36,991 nt of DNA from Mariniblastus sp. (GTDB lineage: Bacteria; Planctomycetota; Planctomycetia; Pirellulales; Pirellulaceae), in NCBI GenBank assembly GCA_029247405.1, contig JAQWLH010000255.1, positions 1-36,991 on the forward strand, read 5' to 3'. The translations under genes and the position numbers were made by a program. Within the stretch, counting starts at the first letter, position 1, and each line of letters opens with the position of its first letter. This document shows positions 17,471-28,149 of this stretch, one piece after another. The notes below the pieces were generated by a model. That model did not search any database. It was not told where the DNA came from and was given only the letters and a program-made list of their open reading frames with translations.

Positions 17471-18487
17471 TTAGTAATCCAGAACAACTCGCCCGTCAGC
17501 CATGGCTGCTAATTGCTCAAACGCCTCGATGGCCAAGTTATCACTTAGATAATGTGCGGAACCATCTGCCAGACAAACATTGGCGCCTTGGGGATGATCG
17601 CTCGAAGCAAGTCCTTGTGGAGTACGACGCCCATTGACGCCCCAGTCCAACGCATTGAGGTTGTACACAACACCAAGATTGGCTGCCTCAACTCCTCGCT
17701 CCTGACCATTGGAAGCGCCGTTGGCATAGGTGTTATTTTTACCCAGAAAGCCAGCCCAGATGGCACCAAAAGATACGCGAGGGTTCGGATGCCCTGACTC
17801 AGCTTCGGTGCGACTGCTTCTTTCACCAAGCAGAATAATGTTGCTGGAACCATCTGCCATCGCAGAAAAAGTAGTTCGCGAGTTTCGTGACAAAGGGCCC
17901 CAGTCTTTCGCATTGGAAGTTCGAGCAGATTGATAAATCCAACAGGCTCCCGCGTTGCCAACATAGTTGGAAGCGCCGTAATAGGCAGGCACCAGGTTCT
18001 TGTGTGTGTAGTTAGAGTTAGTGGTACCCTTCGGATCGCTGGGACAATTAAACATTGGGATTTCGTAGGACCCAAGAGGTTTTCCCTCGTTGTCCGTTTT
18101 TAGCCACCAATGGTCATTAAAACTATTGGTCTTTGATGAAAACAGATCATGGAGATTGTTCTGTTCAGCAAAGGGCAAAATATAGACTCCCCAGGCAATC
18201 CACCGGCCTTGGTTGGCATTGCTTGGGCGAGGTGTCACCGGAAGCCCATTATTTCCCCGCACACCGACCTTATTTCGATTCACCCCAGGCGGAAACTCCT
18301 GATGGGCACTTTCGTAATTCATCATCGCCAACCCAAGCTGACGCACATTGTTTGAGCAAGCCGCTCGGCGGGCTGCCTCGCGAACCTGTTGTACTGCAGG
18401 AAGGAGCATTCCGATGAGGATGCCAATAATGGCGATCACCACGAGCAACTCGACTAGCGTAAAACCCCGATGCCTTTTCTTTATCAC
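17471..18487 (-). CDS. DUF1559 protein with type IV-pilin-like N-terminus
   Basis: The 338-residue protein starts with a class III prepilin signal: a short basic leader, then G/FTLVELLVVIAIIGILI with cleavage expected after the Gly at position 8 and Glu at +5. The mature protein continues with LLPAVQQVREAARRAACSNN and the DUF1559 domain, ending with the family's SDHPQGANVCLADGSAHY motif. DUF1559 proteins are hugely expanded in planctomycetes and are thought to form pseudopilus-like or surface structures. The start is GTG at 18487, supported by GGAG six bases upstream. The gene and its lipoprotein partner are inserted between efflux adaptor and pump genes, in opposite orientation. Confidence 0.93.
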   Translation of the reverse strand: MIKKRHRGFTLVELLVVIAIIGILIGMLLPAVQQVREAARRAACSNNVRQLGLAMMNYESAHQEFPPGVNRNKVGVRGNNGLPVTPRPSNANQGRWIAWGVYILPFAEQNNLHDLFSSKTNSFNDHWWLKTDNEGKPLGSYEIPMFNCPSDPKGTTNSNYTHKNLVPAYYGASNYVGNAGACWIYQSARTSNAKDWGPLSRNSRTTFSAMADGSSNIILLGERSSRTEAESGHPNPRVSFGAIWAGFLGKNNTYANGASNGQERGVEAANLGVVYNLNALDWGVNGRRTPQGLASSDHPQGANVCLADGSAHYLSDNLAIEAFEQLAAMADGRVVLDY

Positions 18488-18857
18488 GACGGCTCCAATT
18501 TAATTTATATACCAAAATATCAATGATTACCTTAACCATTCAGTCTCTTGCATTAACCAAAGGGACGCAACAAAATTGAGTTGGTTCAACGCCGTATTCT
18601 GCGAATAACCCTTCCCCACCAAGCCATTAGGGATGCTTAAGCACCATTGGTGACCGCGGGGCCTCAAAAACGGCGAATAACTGCCAAGGAGAAGTGACAA
18701 AACGTGGGGTTTGAACAAATTGAATCGGGTTAACGAGGCCAACTTAGTCGATTAACAATGATGGTTTTGTGATCTTGTTCAACCAACGTTTCAAGATGTA
18801 TCGGCGCCAATCATGACAAGCTTCTAATACACCAACGGCCATCTCCAGTACTTAAAA
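18488..18857. other. Divergent intergenic region, DUF1559 gene / RND pump gene
   Basis: This 370-base stretch separates divergent genes and must contain a promoter for each. It is A+T-rich next to the DUF1559 gene. A 10-bp palindrome TGCTTAAGCA (18634-18643) lies between arms CACCAA (18617-18622) and TTGGTG (18647-18652). I see no metal-regulator gene nearby and no RNA gene. Confidence 0.35.
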
Positions 18858-21800
18858 ATGCTTAACGCCATCATCCAATTTGCACTTCATCGTCGCGCGG
18901 TCGTCTTGTGCATCGCGTTGACAGCAATTGTGCTTGGAAGTATCGCCGTTAAGTCACTCCCCATCGACGTCCTTCCAGACCTGACGCGACCGCGGGTTAC
19001 GATCATCACCGAGTGCATGGGGATGGCCCCAGAAGAGGTCGAGCGTGAAGTCACCGTTCCCTTAGAAGCAGCGGTCAACGGAGCCGCAGGCGTGATCGCA
19101 GTGCGCAGCAAATCTGACGTTGGGCTATCGGTGATCAACGTTGAATTCGACTGGGGCACTGACATTTATCGCTCTCGACAAATCGTGAGCGAGCGAATGT
19201 CACTTGCGCGTGACCAAATCCCTGCAAGGTTCCAACCTCGACTTGGTCCACTTTCGTCTCTACTGGGACAAGTCATGCTAATTGGCATGTGGAGCGAAAC
19301 GGGCGAAACCGACCCTCTGGACATCCGGACCCTAGCTGACTGGACGGTAAAAAAGCGGTTGCAACAAATCCCTGGCATTTCAGAAGTCATCACGATGGGA
19401 GGGGGGCGCAAGCAGTACCACGTACTGATTGATCTTCACGAATTACATAAGTACGACATTGCGCTGTCTGACATTGAGCGTGCCCTGAAACAAAGCAATA
19501 TCAATGTAAACGGGGGGTACGTTGATCAGAACTCTCGCGAATTTCTGGTCCGAGGAATCGGACGAATTAACCAAATTGAAGAATTAAGACGGATTGTCGT
19601 TCGTCAAGATTCTGAGCGTGCTGTCCTACTCGAACATGTCGCGACCATCGAACCGTTGGCGCAAGTCAAAAGGGGCGATGCGACGATCAACGGTAAGCCC
19701 GGCGTTGTTTTAACAATCCAAAAACAACCAACAGCCGATACCCGACTGTTGTCAGATGCGATCGTCTTAGAGCTTGAGGAACTTCGCAAAAAATTACCAA
19801 CCGATATCAAGCTAGAGATTACCTATGAGCAGCGCGAGTTTATCGACCACAGCGTTGGCAATGTAATTGACGCACTGCGTGATGGGTCAATCCTGGTCGT
19901 CCTCGTTTTATTCCTGTTTCTATTTAATGTCCGAACCACCCTGATTACGTTGACTGCGATTCCAGTTTCGATTCTTGTCACCGCACTGGTTTTTCAATAT
20001 TTTCAACTTTCGATCAACGTGATGACACTTGGTGGAATTGCAATTGCACTGGGAGAGCTGGTTGACGACGCTATCGTTGACGTGGAAAACATTTTCCGTC
20101 GTCTCAAACAGAATTCCCGTGCTGAAAATCCGCGCCCGATTCTCAAAGTGATTTTCGAAGCCAGTGTTGAAGTTCGAAACGCAATCATCATCAGCACGAT
20201 ACTTGTGATCGTCGTGTTTTCACCTCTATTTGCACTGAGTGGAATTTCAGGACGAATGTTCATCCCTTTAGGTGTGGCATACCTCGTTTCGATTGTTGCC
20301 TCGACACTTGTTTCACTGACTTTGACGCCTGTCCTCTCTTATTTCCTGCTGGCTCGAACCTCGACCAAGTCCAAAACATCAGACAGCTTTATTGTTCGGG
20401 GGCTCAAAGGCGGATTGGCTCCGATGATAAAGCTGAGCATGACTCGACTTGGGTTTTCGATGCTCTTTCTTTCAACGATCGTCTCGGTGGTGGTTTGCGT
20501 GCTAATGTCCATCCGCATGGGACAGGAGTGGATCCCTAAATTCGACGAGGGCGCCATGCAGATGAATATGTTTGCTGACCCGGGAACTTCACTGGCAACA
20601 TCTTTAAAAATAAGCAGCAACGCCAACATAGAGCTCGCCAAACTGGTCCACAGCGAAGAAAACCCCGCTGGCTTTATCCGCTATTACACCGGACGAACCG
20701 GCCGCGCCGAAAATGACGAGCATGTCATGGGCGTTAACACTACCGAATACACCATTTCGCTCATCGAAAATCACGGAAAAACCCGTCAAGAGGTGATTGA
20801 GATTCTCGAAGAAACCGCTGCGCTGGTTCCGGATGTCGGTAGCGAAACGGATCAACCAATCGCGCATTTGATCAGCCACTTGATTTCAGGCTCCACGGCA
20901 CAGATTGCAGTCAAGATTTTTGGTGATGATTTGGACACCCTGGTTCGAAAAGGGACTGAAATTCGCGATGCCATTTCTCAAATCAAAGGGATCAAACCAC
21001 CCAAACTGGAACAACAGCAGCTGATCCCACAACTTCGCATCGAGCCTGACTATGAGCAACTAGCAGCCTACAAACTGACCGCGGGACAGGTGTTTGAAGT
21101 AATCGAAATAGCCATGCAAGGTCGAGTCGTTTCTCAGATGGTCGAGCGGGAACGGACCTTTGACATTGTCATTCGCTTCCCTGAACGCTACCGGGAGAAC
21201 TTCGAGGAACTTGGGCGCATTCCAATCGATCTTCCCGACGGTGGATCCATCCCACTATCAACCGTTGCAAACATCTACCAATACGGTGGTCCCAACACCA
21301 TTAATCATGAAAACTCCCGTCGGCGAATCATCGTGCGTGTCTATACCGACGACAGTGATTTAGCGACCGCTGTGGCTGACATCCGAAAGGTCGTTGAAAA
21401 GGTCGAATTACCCGAAAACTATTTCGTTCAATATGGCGGTCAGTTCGAAGCCCAGCAGGAGGCAACTCAACAGATTTTGATCCTCTCTATTGTGGCTTTG
21501 TTCGTGGTATTTGTAATTCTGTATTCAAGTTTTTCGTCAATTAACATTGTGTTTCAAATCTTAGTCGCACTACCAGTCGCATTCGTTGGGGGAATTCTGG
21601 CTTTAAATTTGACAGGGCAGGTTTTTACCACCTCGGCAATGGTCGGCTTTATTTCCCTCGGTGGAATTGCGGCGAGAAATGGTCTGCTGCTGGTTTCGAC
21701 TTACTTAAATAACTCCAACTCTGAGGGCGAAATCACCTACGAGAAAATTCTTGAGGGTAGCCTGGAGCGAATGACACCGGTTCTGATGACGGCATTGACG

Positions 21801-21989
21801 ACGGGTATCGGCTTACTGCCTTTGATTATCTCTGGCAGTTTGCCCGGCCGCGAAATTCTTTATCCCGTCGCCACGGTCATTGTCGGTGGTTTGATTACTT
21901 CGACCCTTTGCGAGTTCTTGATTCGCCCGGGTCTGTTTTACTTTTTCGGGCCGACGAGAAAACTGAAAGAAAACGACTGCCTCGAATAA
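18858..21989 (+). CDS. Heavy-metal-type RND efflux pump (CzcA/CusA-like)
   Basis: The 1043-residue protein is a full-length RND inner-membrane pump. The first helix is followed by the family-typical LPIDVLPDLTRPRVTI; helix 4 carries GELVDDAIVDVENIFRRL (about residues 399-416), the charged proton-relay region. Two large periplasmic loops (about 35-335 and 545-865) and twelve membrane helices fit the fold. The acidic pattern in helix 4 places it in the heavy-metal efflux group rather than the drug-efflux group; the metal cannot be deduced. It presumably works with the adaptor and TolC-like channel encoded upstream, despite the two intervening opposite-strand genes. ATG at 18858, without a clear Shine-Dalgarno sequence. 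Confidence 0.93.
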   Translation: MLNAIIQFALHRRAVVLCIALTAIVLGSIAVKSLPIDVLPDLTRPRVTIITECMGMAPEEVEREVTVPLEAAVNGAAGVIAVRSKSDVGLSVINVEFDWGTDIYRSRQIVSERMSLARDQIPARFQPRLGPLSSLLGQVMLIGMWSETGETDPLDIRTLADWTVKKRLQQIPGISEVITMGGGRKQYHVLIDLHELHKYDIALSDIERALKQSNINVNGGYVDQNSREFLVRGIGRINQIEELRRIVVRQDSERAVLLEHVATIEPLAQVKRGDATINGKPGVVLTIQKQPTADTRLLSDAIVLELEELRKKLPTDIKLEITYEQREFIDHSVGNVIDALRDGSILVVLVLFLFLFNVRTTLITLTAIPVSILVTALVFQYFQLSINVMTLGGIAIALGELVDDAIVDVENIFRRLKQNSRAENPRPILKVIFEASVEVRNAIIISTILVIVVFSPLFALSGISGRMFIPLGVAYLVSIVASTLVSLTLTPVLSYFLLARTSTKSKTSDSFIVRGLKGGLAPMIKLSMTRLGFSMLFLSTIVSVVVCVLMSIRMGQEWIPKFDEGAMQMNMFADPGTSLATSLKISSNANIELAKLVHSEENPAGFIRYYTGRTGRAENDEHVMGVNTTEYTISLIENHGKTRQEVIEILEETAALVPDVGSETDQPIAHLISHLISGSTAQIAVKIFGDDLDTLVRKGTEIRDAISQIKGIKPPKLEQQQLIPQLRIEPDYEQLAAYKLTAGQVFEVIEIAMQGRVVSQMVERERTFDIVIRFPERYRENFEELGRIPIDLPDGGSIPLSTVANIYQYGGPNTINHENSRRRIIVRVYTDDSDLATAVADIRKVVEKVELPENYFVQYGGQFEAQQEATQQILILSIVALFVVFVILYSSFSSINIVFQILVALPVAFVGGILALNLTGQVFTTSAMVGFISLGGIAARNGLLLVSTYLNNSNSEGEITYEKILEGSLERMTPVLMTALTTGIGLLPLIISGSLPGREILYPVATVIVGGLITSTLCEFLIRPGLFYFFGPTRKLKENDCLE

Positions 21990-24663
<2,674 letters not shown>

Positions 24664-24713
24664 TGCTCAGGCGGCAAGTGCACACATGCCAAGCCAGGGT
24701 TAAATAAACAATC

Positions 24714-24748
24714 AATGCTCGTCAACACAAAGTTGGCGGGCATTTTTT
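24714..24748 (+). terminator. Rho-independent terminator after katG
   Basis: AATGCTCGTCAAC (24714-24726) pairs with GTTGGCGGGCATT (24732-24744) over 13 positions including two G-U pairs, with a five-base loop. The stem's last two Ts run on into four more (24745-24748). It begins 51 bases after the katG stop and isolates katG from the riboswitch operon. Confidence 0.85.
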
Positions 24749-24851
24749 GTCTACCGACAGTCTGAGAGCGGTTGTAATCTCAAGTGTAATTTACCGTGGA
24801 TAGCTCCACGGATAGACGCTGTCGAAATTGGCAAGTAAACTGTTGTCGTTA

Positions 24852-25030
24852 TTTTGGTGACCGCTGCGAAGCGTTTCGAGCGGTTAAAGGGAATCCAGTG
24901 TGATTCTGGAACGGCCCCGCCGCTGTAATCGGTCAAAAATCATCTCACTCTGTTAAACCATTGTCGGGCCATTCGCTTGCCTGATGAGAAGGTAGATTTG
25001 ATTGGCCGAGAGTCAGAATACCTGCCAAAA
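24852..25030 (+). ncRNA. Cobalamin (B12) riboswitch aptamer
   Basis: The sequence matches the class I cobalamin aptamer at all its conserved blocks. It has a P3 hairpin ACCGCT/AGCGGT (24860-24865, 24879-24884), TTAAAGGGAA (24884-24893), and the P4 stem TCCAG/CTGGA around GTGTGATT (24894-24910). Next come CGGCCCCGCCGCTGTAAT (24912-24929, the B12-box region), GAGAAGG (24986-24992) and GAGTCAGAATACCTGCC (25010-25026). TTTTGG (24852-24857) can close P1 with CCAAAA (25025-25030). It sits in the leader of the downstream DUF1559, DUF4465 and hydrolase genes and should repress them when adenosylcobalamin or another corrinoid is abundant. The upstream katG terminator excludes readthrough control. Identification is by recognition of consensus, not by a covariance search. 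Confidence 0.93.
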
Positions 25031-25039
25031 AGAAACTAG

Positions 25040-25070
25040 CGACATTGTTTTGCGAGGGACAAACAAGTCG
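25040..25070 (+). promoter_or_regulatory. Riboswitch expression-platform hairpin with kissing loop
   Basis: CGAC (25040-25043) plus TTGTTT (25045-25050) pair with AAACAA (25061-25066) plus GTCG (25067-25070), with a single bulged A. The 10-base loop contains GCGAGGG (25052-25058), complementary to CCCCGC in the aptamer L5 (24915-24920) apart from one bulged A. This is the loop-loop contact of class I cobalamin riboswitches. No T-tract follows and the start codon is 16 bases away, so control is likely translational. Confidence 0.7.
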
Positions 25071-25086
25071 GCAATGATTGATTCAA

Positions 25087-25914
25087 ATGTCAAAAAACAG
25101 CTGCCCCTGTGGTCCGCGGGTAAAACCTGCTTGCTCTAAGCGAGCCTTCACGCTCGTTGAACTGCTAGTGGTCATCGCAATTATCGGCATCCTCCTTGGA
25201 ATGCTGCTTCCCGCAGTTCAGATGGTCCGTGAATCGGCGCGAAGAACCACCTGCGCCAACAACCTCCGCCAACTTGGAATCGGACTGCAAGCGTACCACA
25301 GCGGAATTCAATCTTTTCCCATCGGTGTGACCGAATGGCGCGTCCGGGGCAATCCGACCCAACGACAAATCGCGTGGAGTGCTTACCTGCTCCCTTTCAT
25401 CGAACAACAAAATGTCTTCTCCCGACTTGATCTCAAGACGGCTTTTGACAGCGAGTTCAACAAACCGGCTGCCGCCACCATTCTCCCAGTGTTTATTTGC
25501 CCGACCGGCAAACGTGGCGCCCAAACTGTTCAGGGCCGGGGGCCTACTGATTACGGCGGGATTTATGGCGAACGAATCAATGGCCCCAACAACCCGCCCA
25601 AAGGCACACTCGTCCACAATGTCGCGATTGCTTTGCGAGATATTCGGGATGGTTCTAGCAACACCTTGATTGTGGCAGAAGACACTGGTTGGCCAGATGG
25701 CCAATGGATCAATGGGCGAAATGTTTTTGACCAAGCATTTCCGATCAATCAAGCACCTTCTTTTGAAAATGACATTCACAGTGATCACCCCCAAGGTGCA
25801 AACGGAGCATTTTGTGATGGGAGCGTTCGCTTCCTCTCTGAAAACATGGACCTGATTCCTCTGGCTGCAATTTGCACTCGCGATTCGGGTGATTCAACTA
25901 ATGAGCTGGATTGA
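25087..25914 (+). CDS. DUF1559 pseudopilin-like protein under B12 riboswitch control
   Basis: The 275-residue protein has a prepilin-type signal, KRAFTLVELLVVIAIIGILL, with Ala rather than Gly before the cleavage site; this variant is tolerated in DUF1559 proteins. LLPAVQMVRESARRTTCANN and the DUF1559 domain follow, closing with the family motif SDHPQGANGAFCDGSVRF. It is expected to be anchored in the inner membrane or assembled into a pseudopilus-like structure. ATG at 25087 is preferred over TTG at 25078. No Shine-Dalgarno sequence precedes it, but the GAGGG in the loop of the riboswitch hairpin lies 29 bases upstream. It is the first gene of a three-gene unit (58- and 9-base gaps), so its role is probably tied to corrinoids. 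Confidence 0.9.
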   Translation: MSKNSCPCGPRVKPACSKRAFTLVELLVVIAIIGILLGMLLPAVQMVRESARRTTCANNLRQLGIGLQAYHSGIQSFPIGVTEWRVRGNPTQRQIAWSAYLLPFIEQQNVFSRLDLKTAFDSEFNKPAAATILPVFICPTGKRGAQTVQGRGPTDYGGIYGERINGPNNPPKGTLVHNVAIALRDIRDGSSNTLIVAEDTGWPDGQWINGRNVFDQAFPINQAPSFENDIHSDHPQGANGAFCDGSVRFLSENMDLIPLAAICTRDSGDSTNELD

Positions 25915-25972
25915 GTTCGCTCGGCCGCAAGATTGTTTTTCTTTTCTTCCTTTTCAACTTTGTACTTTTCTC

Positions 25973-26860
25973 ATGAAAATAAAATTCTCAATTCCACTGA
26001 CTCTCGTCGTTTTTCTGTTCGCAACCGCTGCGTTAAATGCTCAAACTTCGGTTGTTTCTTTTGAATCCCTCCCTGTCCCAGGAAGTGGTTTCTTTAATGG
26101 TGACACGGCCGGCGGTTCTCCTTACCGAAATAATTTCACAATCACCGGAACCGGCGCGTTTGGCGAGACATTGCAAACTTGGGAAATGGATTCTCTCGAC
26201 TTTTTCAACAGCTTTGAATCCACTTTCGGTTCGTGGAATGGGTTTAGTTGGTCTAACATCAGTGACAACACTACTCCTGGTTTCACCAACCAGTATGCAG
26301 CCTATCCCGGCGGCGGTAGCGACGGGGCAGGGGGGATGAATCTTAACGAAAATTATACCGTCGCTTTCTCCGACGCCAGTTACTTTAATCTTCCAGAGAA
26401 CACCAGTTTGCAATCCGTTGATCTGACCAACACAACCTACGCAGCGCTCTCGATGGCCAATGGAGATAGTTTCGGAAAAACCTTCGGCGGTGAGTCGGGG
26501 AACGAGGAAGATTTTTTCAAAATCAATTTGGTTGGATATGACCAAGTAGATCGGGGAGGCAATCAGACGGGATCGGTTGAGTTTTTCCTTGCCGATTTTC
26601 GTTTCTCAGATAACAGCCTCGACTACATCCTCAACCAATGGGCCACCGTTGATTTGACCTCCTTGGGGAGCGTTCGGTCGGTCGGAGTAACATTCGCTTC
26701 ATCGGACGTCGGCGCCTTTGGTATCAACACTCCGACCTATTTCGCCATGGACAATTTGACTTTCACGACAACCGCCGTTCCAGAACCCAGCGGTCTGTTG
26801 TTTCTCTGGACCGGTCTCATTACGATCTATTTTCGACGGTCCAAGAAGATCTTAGCCTGA
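25973..26860 (+). CDS. Secreted DUF4465-like protein with PEP-CTERM anchor
   Basis: The 295-residue protein has a signal peptide (MKIKFSIPLTLVVFLFATAA, cleavage near LNAQ), a beta-rich globular domain, and a C-terminal PEP-CTERM sorting tail. The tail consists of VPEP, a hydrophobic helix (SGLLFLWTGLITIYF) and RRSKK, the signal for exosortase processing. The globular part starts VVSFESLPVPGSGFFNG and includes GFSWSNISDNTTPGFTNQYA, a layout I recognise as DUF4465. To my recollection, DUF4465 proteins occur in Bacteroidetes corrinoid-uptake loci and include the B12-binding BtuH proteins; this needs checking. ATG 25973 is chosen because it directly precedes the signal peptide; the frame extends upstream into the DUF1559 gene. 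It is likely surface-exposed. Confidence 0.82.
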   Translation: MKIKFSIPLTLVVFLFATAALNAQTSVVSFESLPVPGSGFFNGDTAGGSPYRNNFTITGTGAFGETLQTWEMDSLDFFNSFESTFGSWNGFSWSNISDNTTPGFTNQYAAYPGGGSDGAGGMNLNENYTVAFSDASYFNLPENTSLQSVDLTNTTYAALSMANGDSFGKTFGGESGNEEDFFKINLVGYDQVDRGGNQTGSVEFFLADFRFSDNSLDYILNQWATVDLTSLGSVRSVGVTFASSDVGAFGINTPTYFAMDNLTFTTTAVPEPSGLLFLWTGLITIYFRRSKKILA

Positions 26861-26869
26861 GGCAATTTC

Positions 26870-27775
26870 ATGAAATTTACAGTTCAACAAGTTGGTTTTG
26901 CAGTGACCTTTATTGCGATGCTCTGCGTCACTCCTCATTTGCGCAGCCAACAAGCACCGGCCAAAGAAACCCAGGTTTACAAAAAAGTTGCTGGTCGAGA
27001 ATTGACCATCCACATCTCAAAACCCAAGCTATGGGATGCCTCTGACTCAAGACCGGCAGTCGTCTTTTTTCATGGAGGCGGTTGGGTCGGTGGCAAACCT
27101 GGCCAATTCGACGCGCACTGTGAGCATCTGACTAAACACGGCTTGGTTTGCTTTCAAGTCCAGTATCGCTTACTGAACAAGCCTGCCAAAAAAAAGCAAC
27201 AGAATGGTCCCCAGGCAGAGAAACCGACGTTAGTCGACCGAACTCCGACGCGTTGTATCCATGATGCCAAATCAGCCATGCGGTGGGTGCGCAGCCGCGC
27301 CAGCGAGTTTGGGATCAACCCGAGTAAAATAGCGACGGCAGGCGGATCAGCGGGTGGTCATTTAGCTGCTTTCCTTGGCACGACCGATGGAACTGATGAC
27401 CCCAACGATGATCAGTCCATTCCCGCGCGTGCCAATGCGATGATTTTATTTAACCCCGTTTACGATAACGGTCCCGGAGGGTGGGGAACCAGCCGAGTCG
27501 GCCAGCGGTTTCAAGAATTTTCACCAGCTCACAACATCTCAAAAGATGATGTACCGTCGATTGTATTTTTAGGGACCAACGACAAACTTATTCCGATCGC
27601 GACAGCACAACGATTCCAACAAAAAATGCAAAGTGTCGGAGTCAAAAGCGATTTAAGACTGTACGCGGGCGCTAGCCATGGCTTTTTCAATACCAACAAA
27701 GAAGACGGCCAGTGGTACCCGTATACGATTGACGAAATGGATGAATTCCTTCGATCTCTAGGCTGGCTGAAATAA
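26870..27775 (+). CDS. Secreted alpha/beta hydrolase (esterase/lipase-like)
   Basis: The 301-residue protein has an N-terminal signal segment (about residues 8-26), then an alpha/beta-hydrolase fold. The oxyanion-hole motif HGGGW is at residues 68-72, the nucleophile elbow GGSAGG has Ser160, Asp238 is in GTNDKLIP, and His270 is in ASHGFF; the triad is complete. It resembles the BD-FAE/carboxylesterase group common in planctomycetes. The start is nine bases after the DUF4465 gene, and GAGG overlapping that stop serves as its ribosome-binding site, so the genes are co-transcribed and probably under riboswitch control. Substrate unknown; a corrinoid-related ester or amide substrate is speculation. 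Confidence 0.9.
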   Translation: MKFTVQQVGFAVTFIAMLCVTPHLRSQQAPAKETQVYKKVAGRELTIHISKPKLWDASDSRPAVVFFHGGGWVGGKPGQFDAHCEHLTKHGLVCFQVQYRLLNKPAKKKQQNGPQAEKPTLVDRTPTRCIHDAKSAMRWVRSRASEFGINPSKIATAGGSAGGHLAAFLGTTDGTDDPNDDQSIPARANAMILFNPVYDNGPGGWGTSRVGQRFQEFSPAHNISKDDVPSIVFLGTNDKLIPIATAQRFQQKMQSVGVKSDLRLYAGASHGFFNTNKEDGQWYPYTIDEMDEFLRSLGWLK

Positions 27776-28149
27776 AATTCAGCCTGGCATCCAAGGTCGC
27801 AGGCAAATGACCGCGAGCCAATCCGCTGAAGCAAATGATTTTGAGCCTTAATCGAGAACGAGTTCTCAGACCGTCAGTCCAATGCTTCCTCCAAGCGGAA
27901 TGTTCGAAAAACTGTCGCTCTGCGAGCCTTGCCCTCAGCATTGGCTCGTCACCCATTTCCTAAGAGTGAACCGCGTTGTTCAAATTTGTTGCTGTTGCCA
28001 AGCGGTTGGGCATGAAGCAATGAACAAGGAGGAAAAGATGAAAACAACCTTATTGTTTCACCAATCAGTGAAAAACAAGTTCGATTCAAGCATCACAAAT
28101 GAGACAACAGGCTCAGTTCACTGAGCAAGGCTCATACCGACAACCCAAC
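27776..28149. other. Intergenic region after the riboswitch operon
   Basis: This 374-base stretch between convergent genes contains no obvious terminator. A small ORF with a strong ribosome-binding site (28038-28124) is the only gene-like element and is listed separately. Confidence 0.4.
28038..28124 (+). CDS. Possible small protein (28 aa)
   Basis: ATG at 28038 follows AAGGAGG with a four-base spacer and opens a 28-codon frame starting MKTTLLFHQSVKNKF. The product is short, polar and not recognised. The ribosome-binding site is near-consensus for a genome with few clear ones, but the frame could still be fortuitous or a gene remnant. Confidence 0.3.
   Translation: MKTTLLFHQSVKNKFDSSITNETTGSVH

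Noticed and set aside
27882-28124. 80-codon frame extending upstream of the 28-codon ORF
   Set aside because: Cys-rich, unlikely composition; only the 3' part follows a good ribosome-binding site, so only that was kept as a weak candidate.
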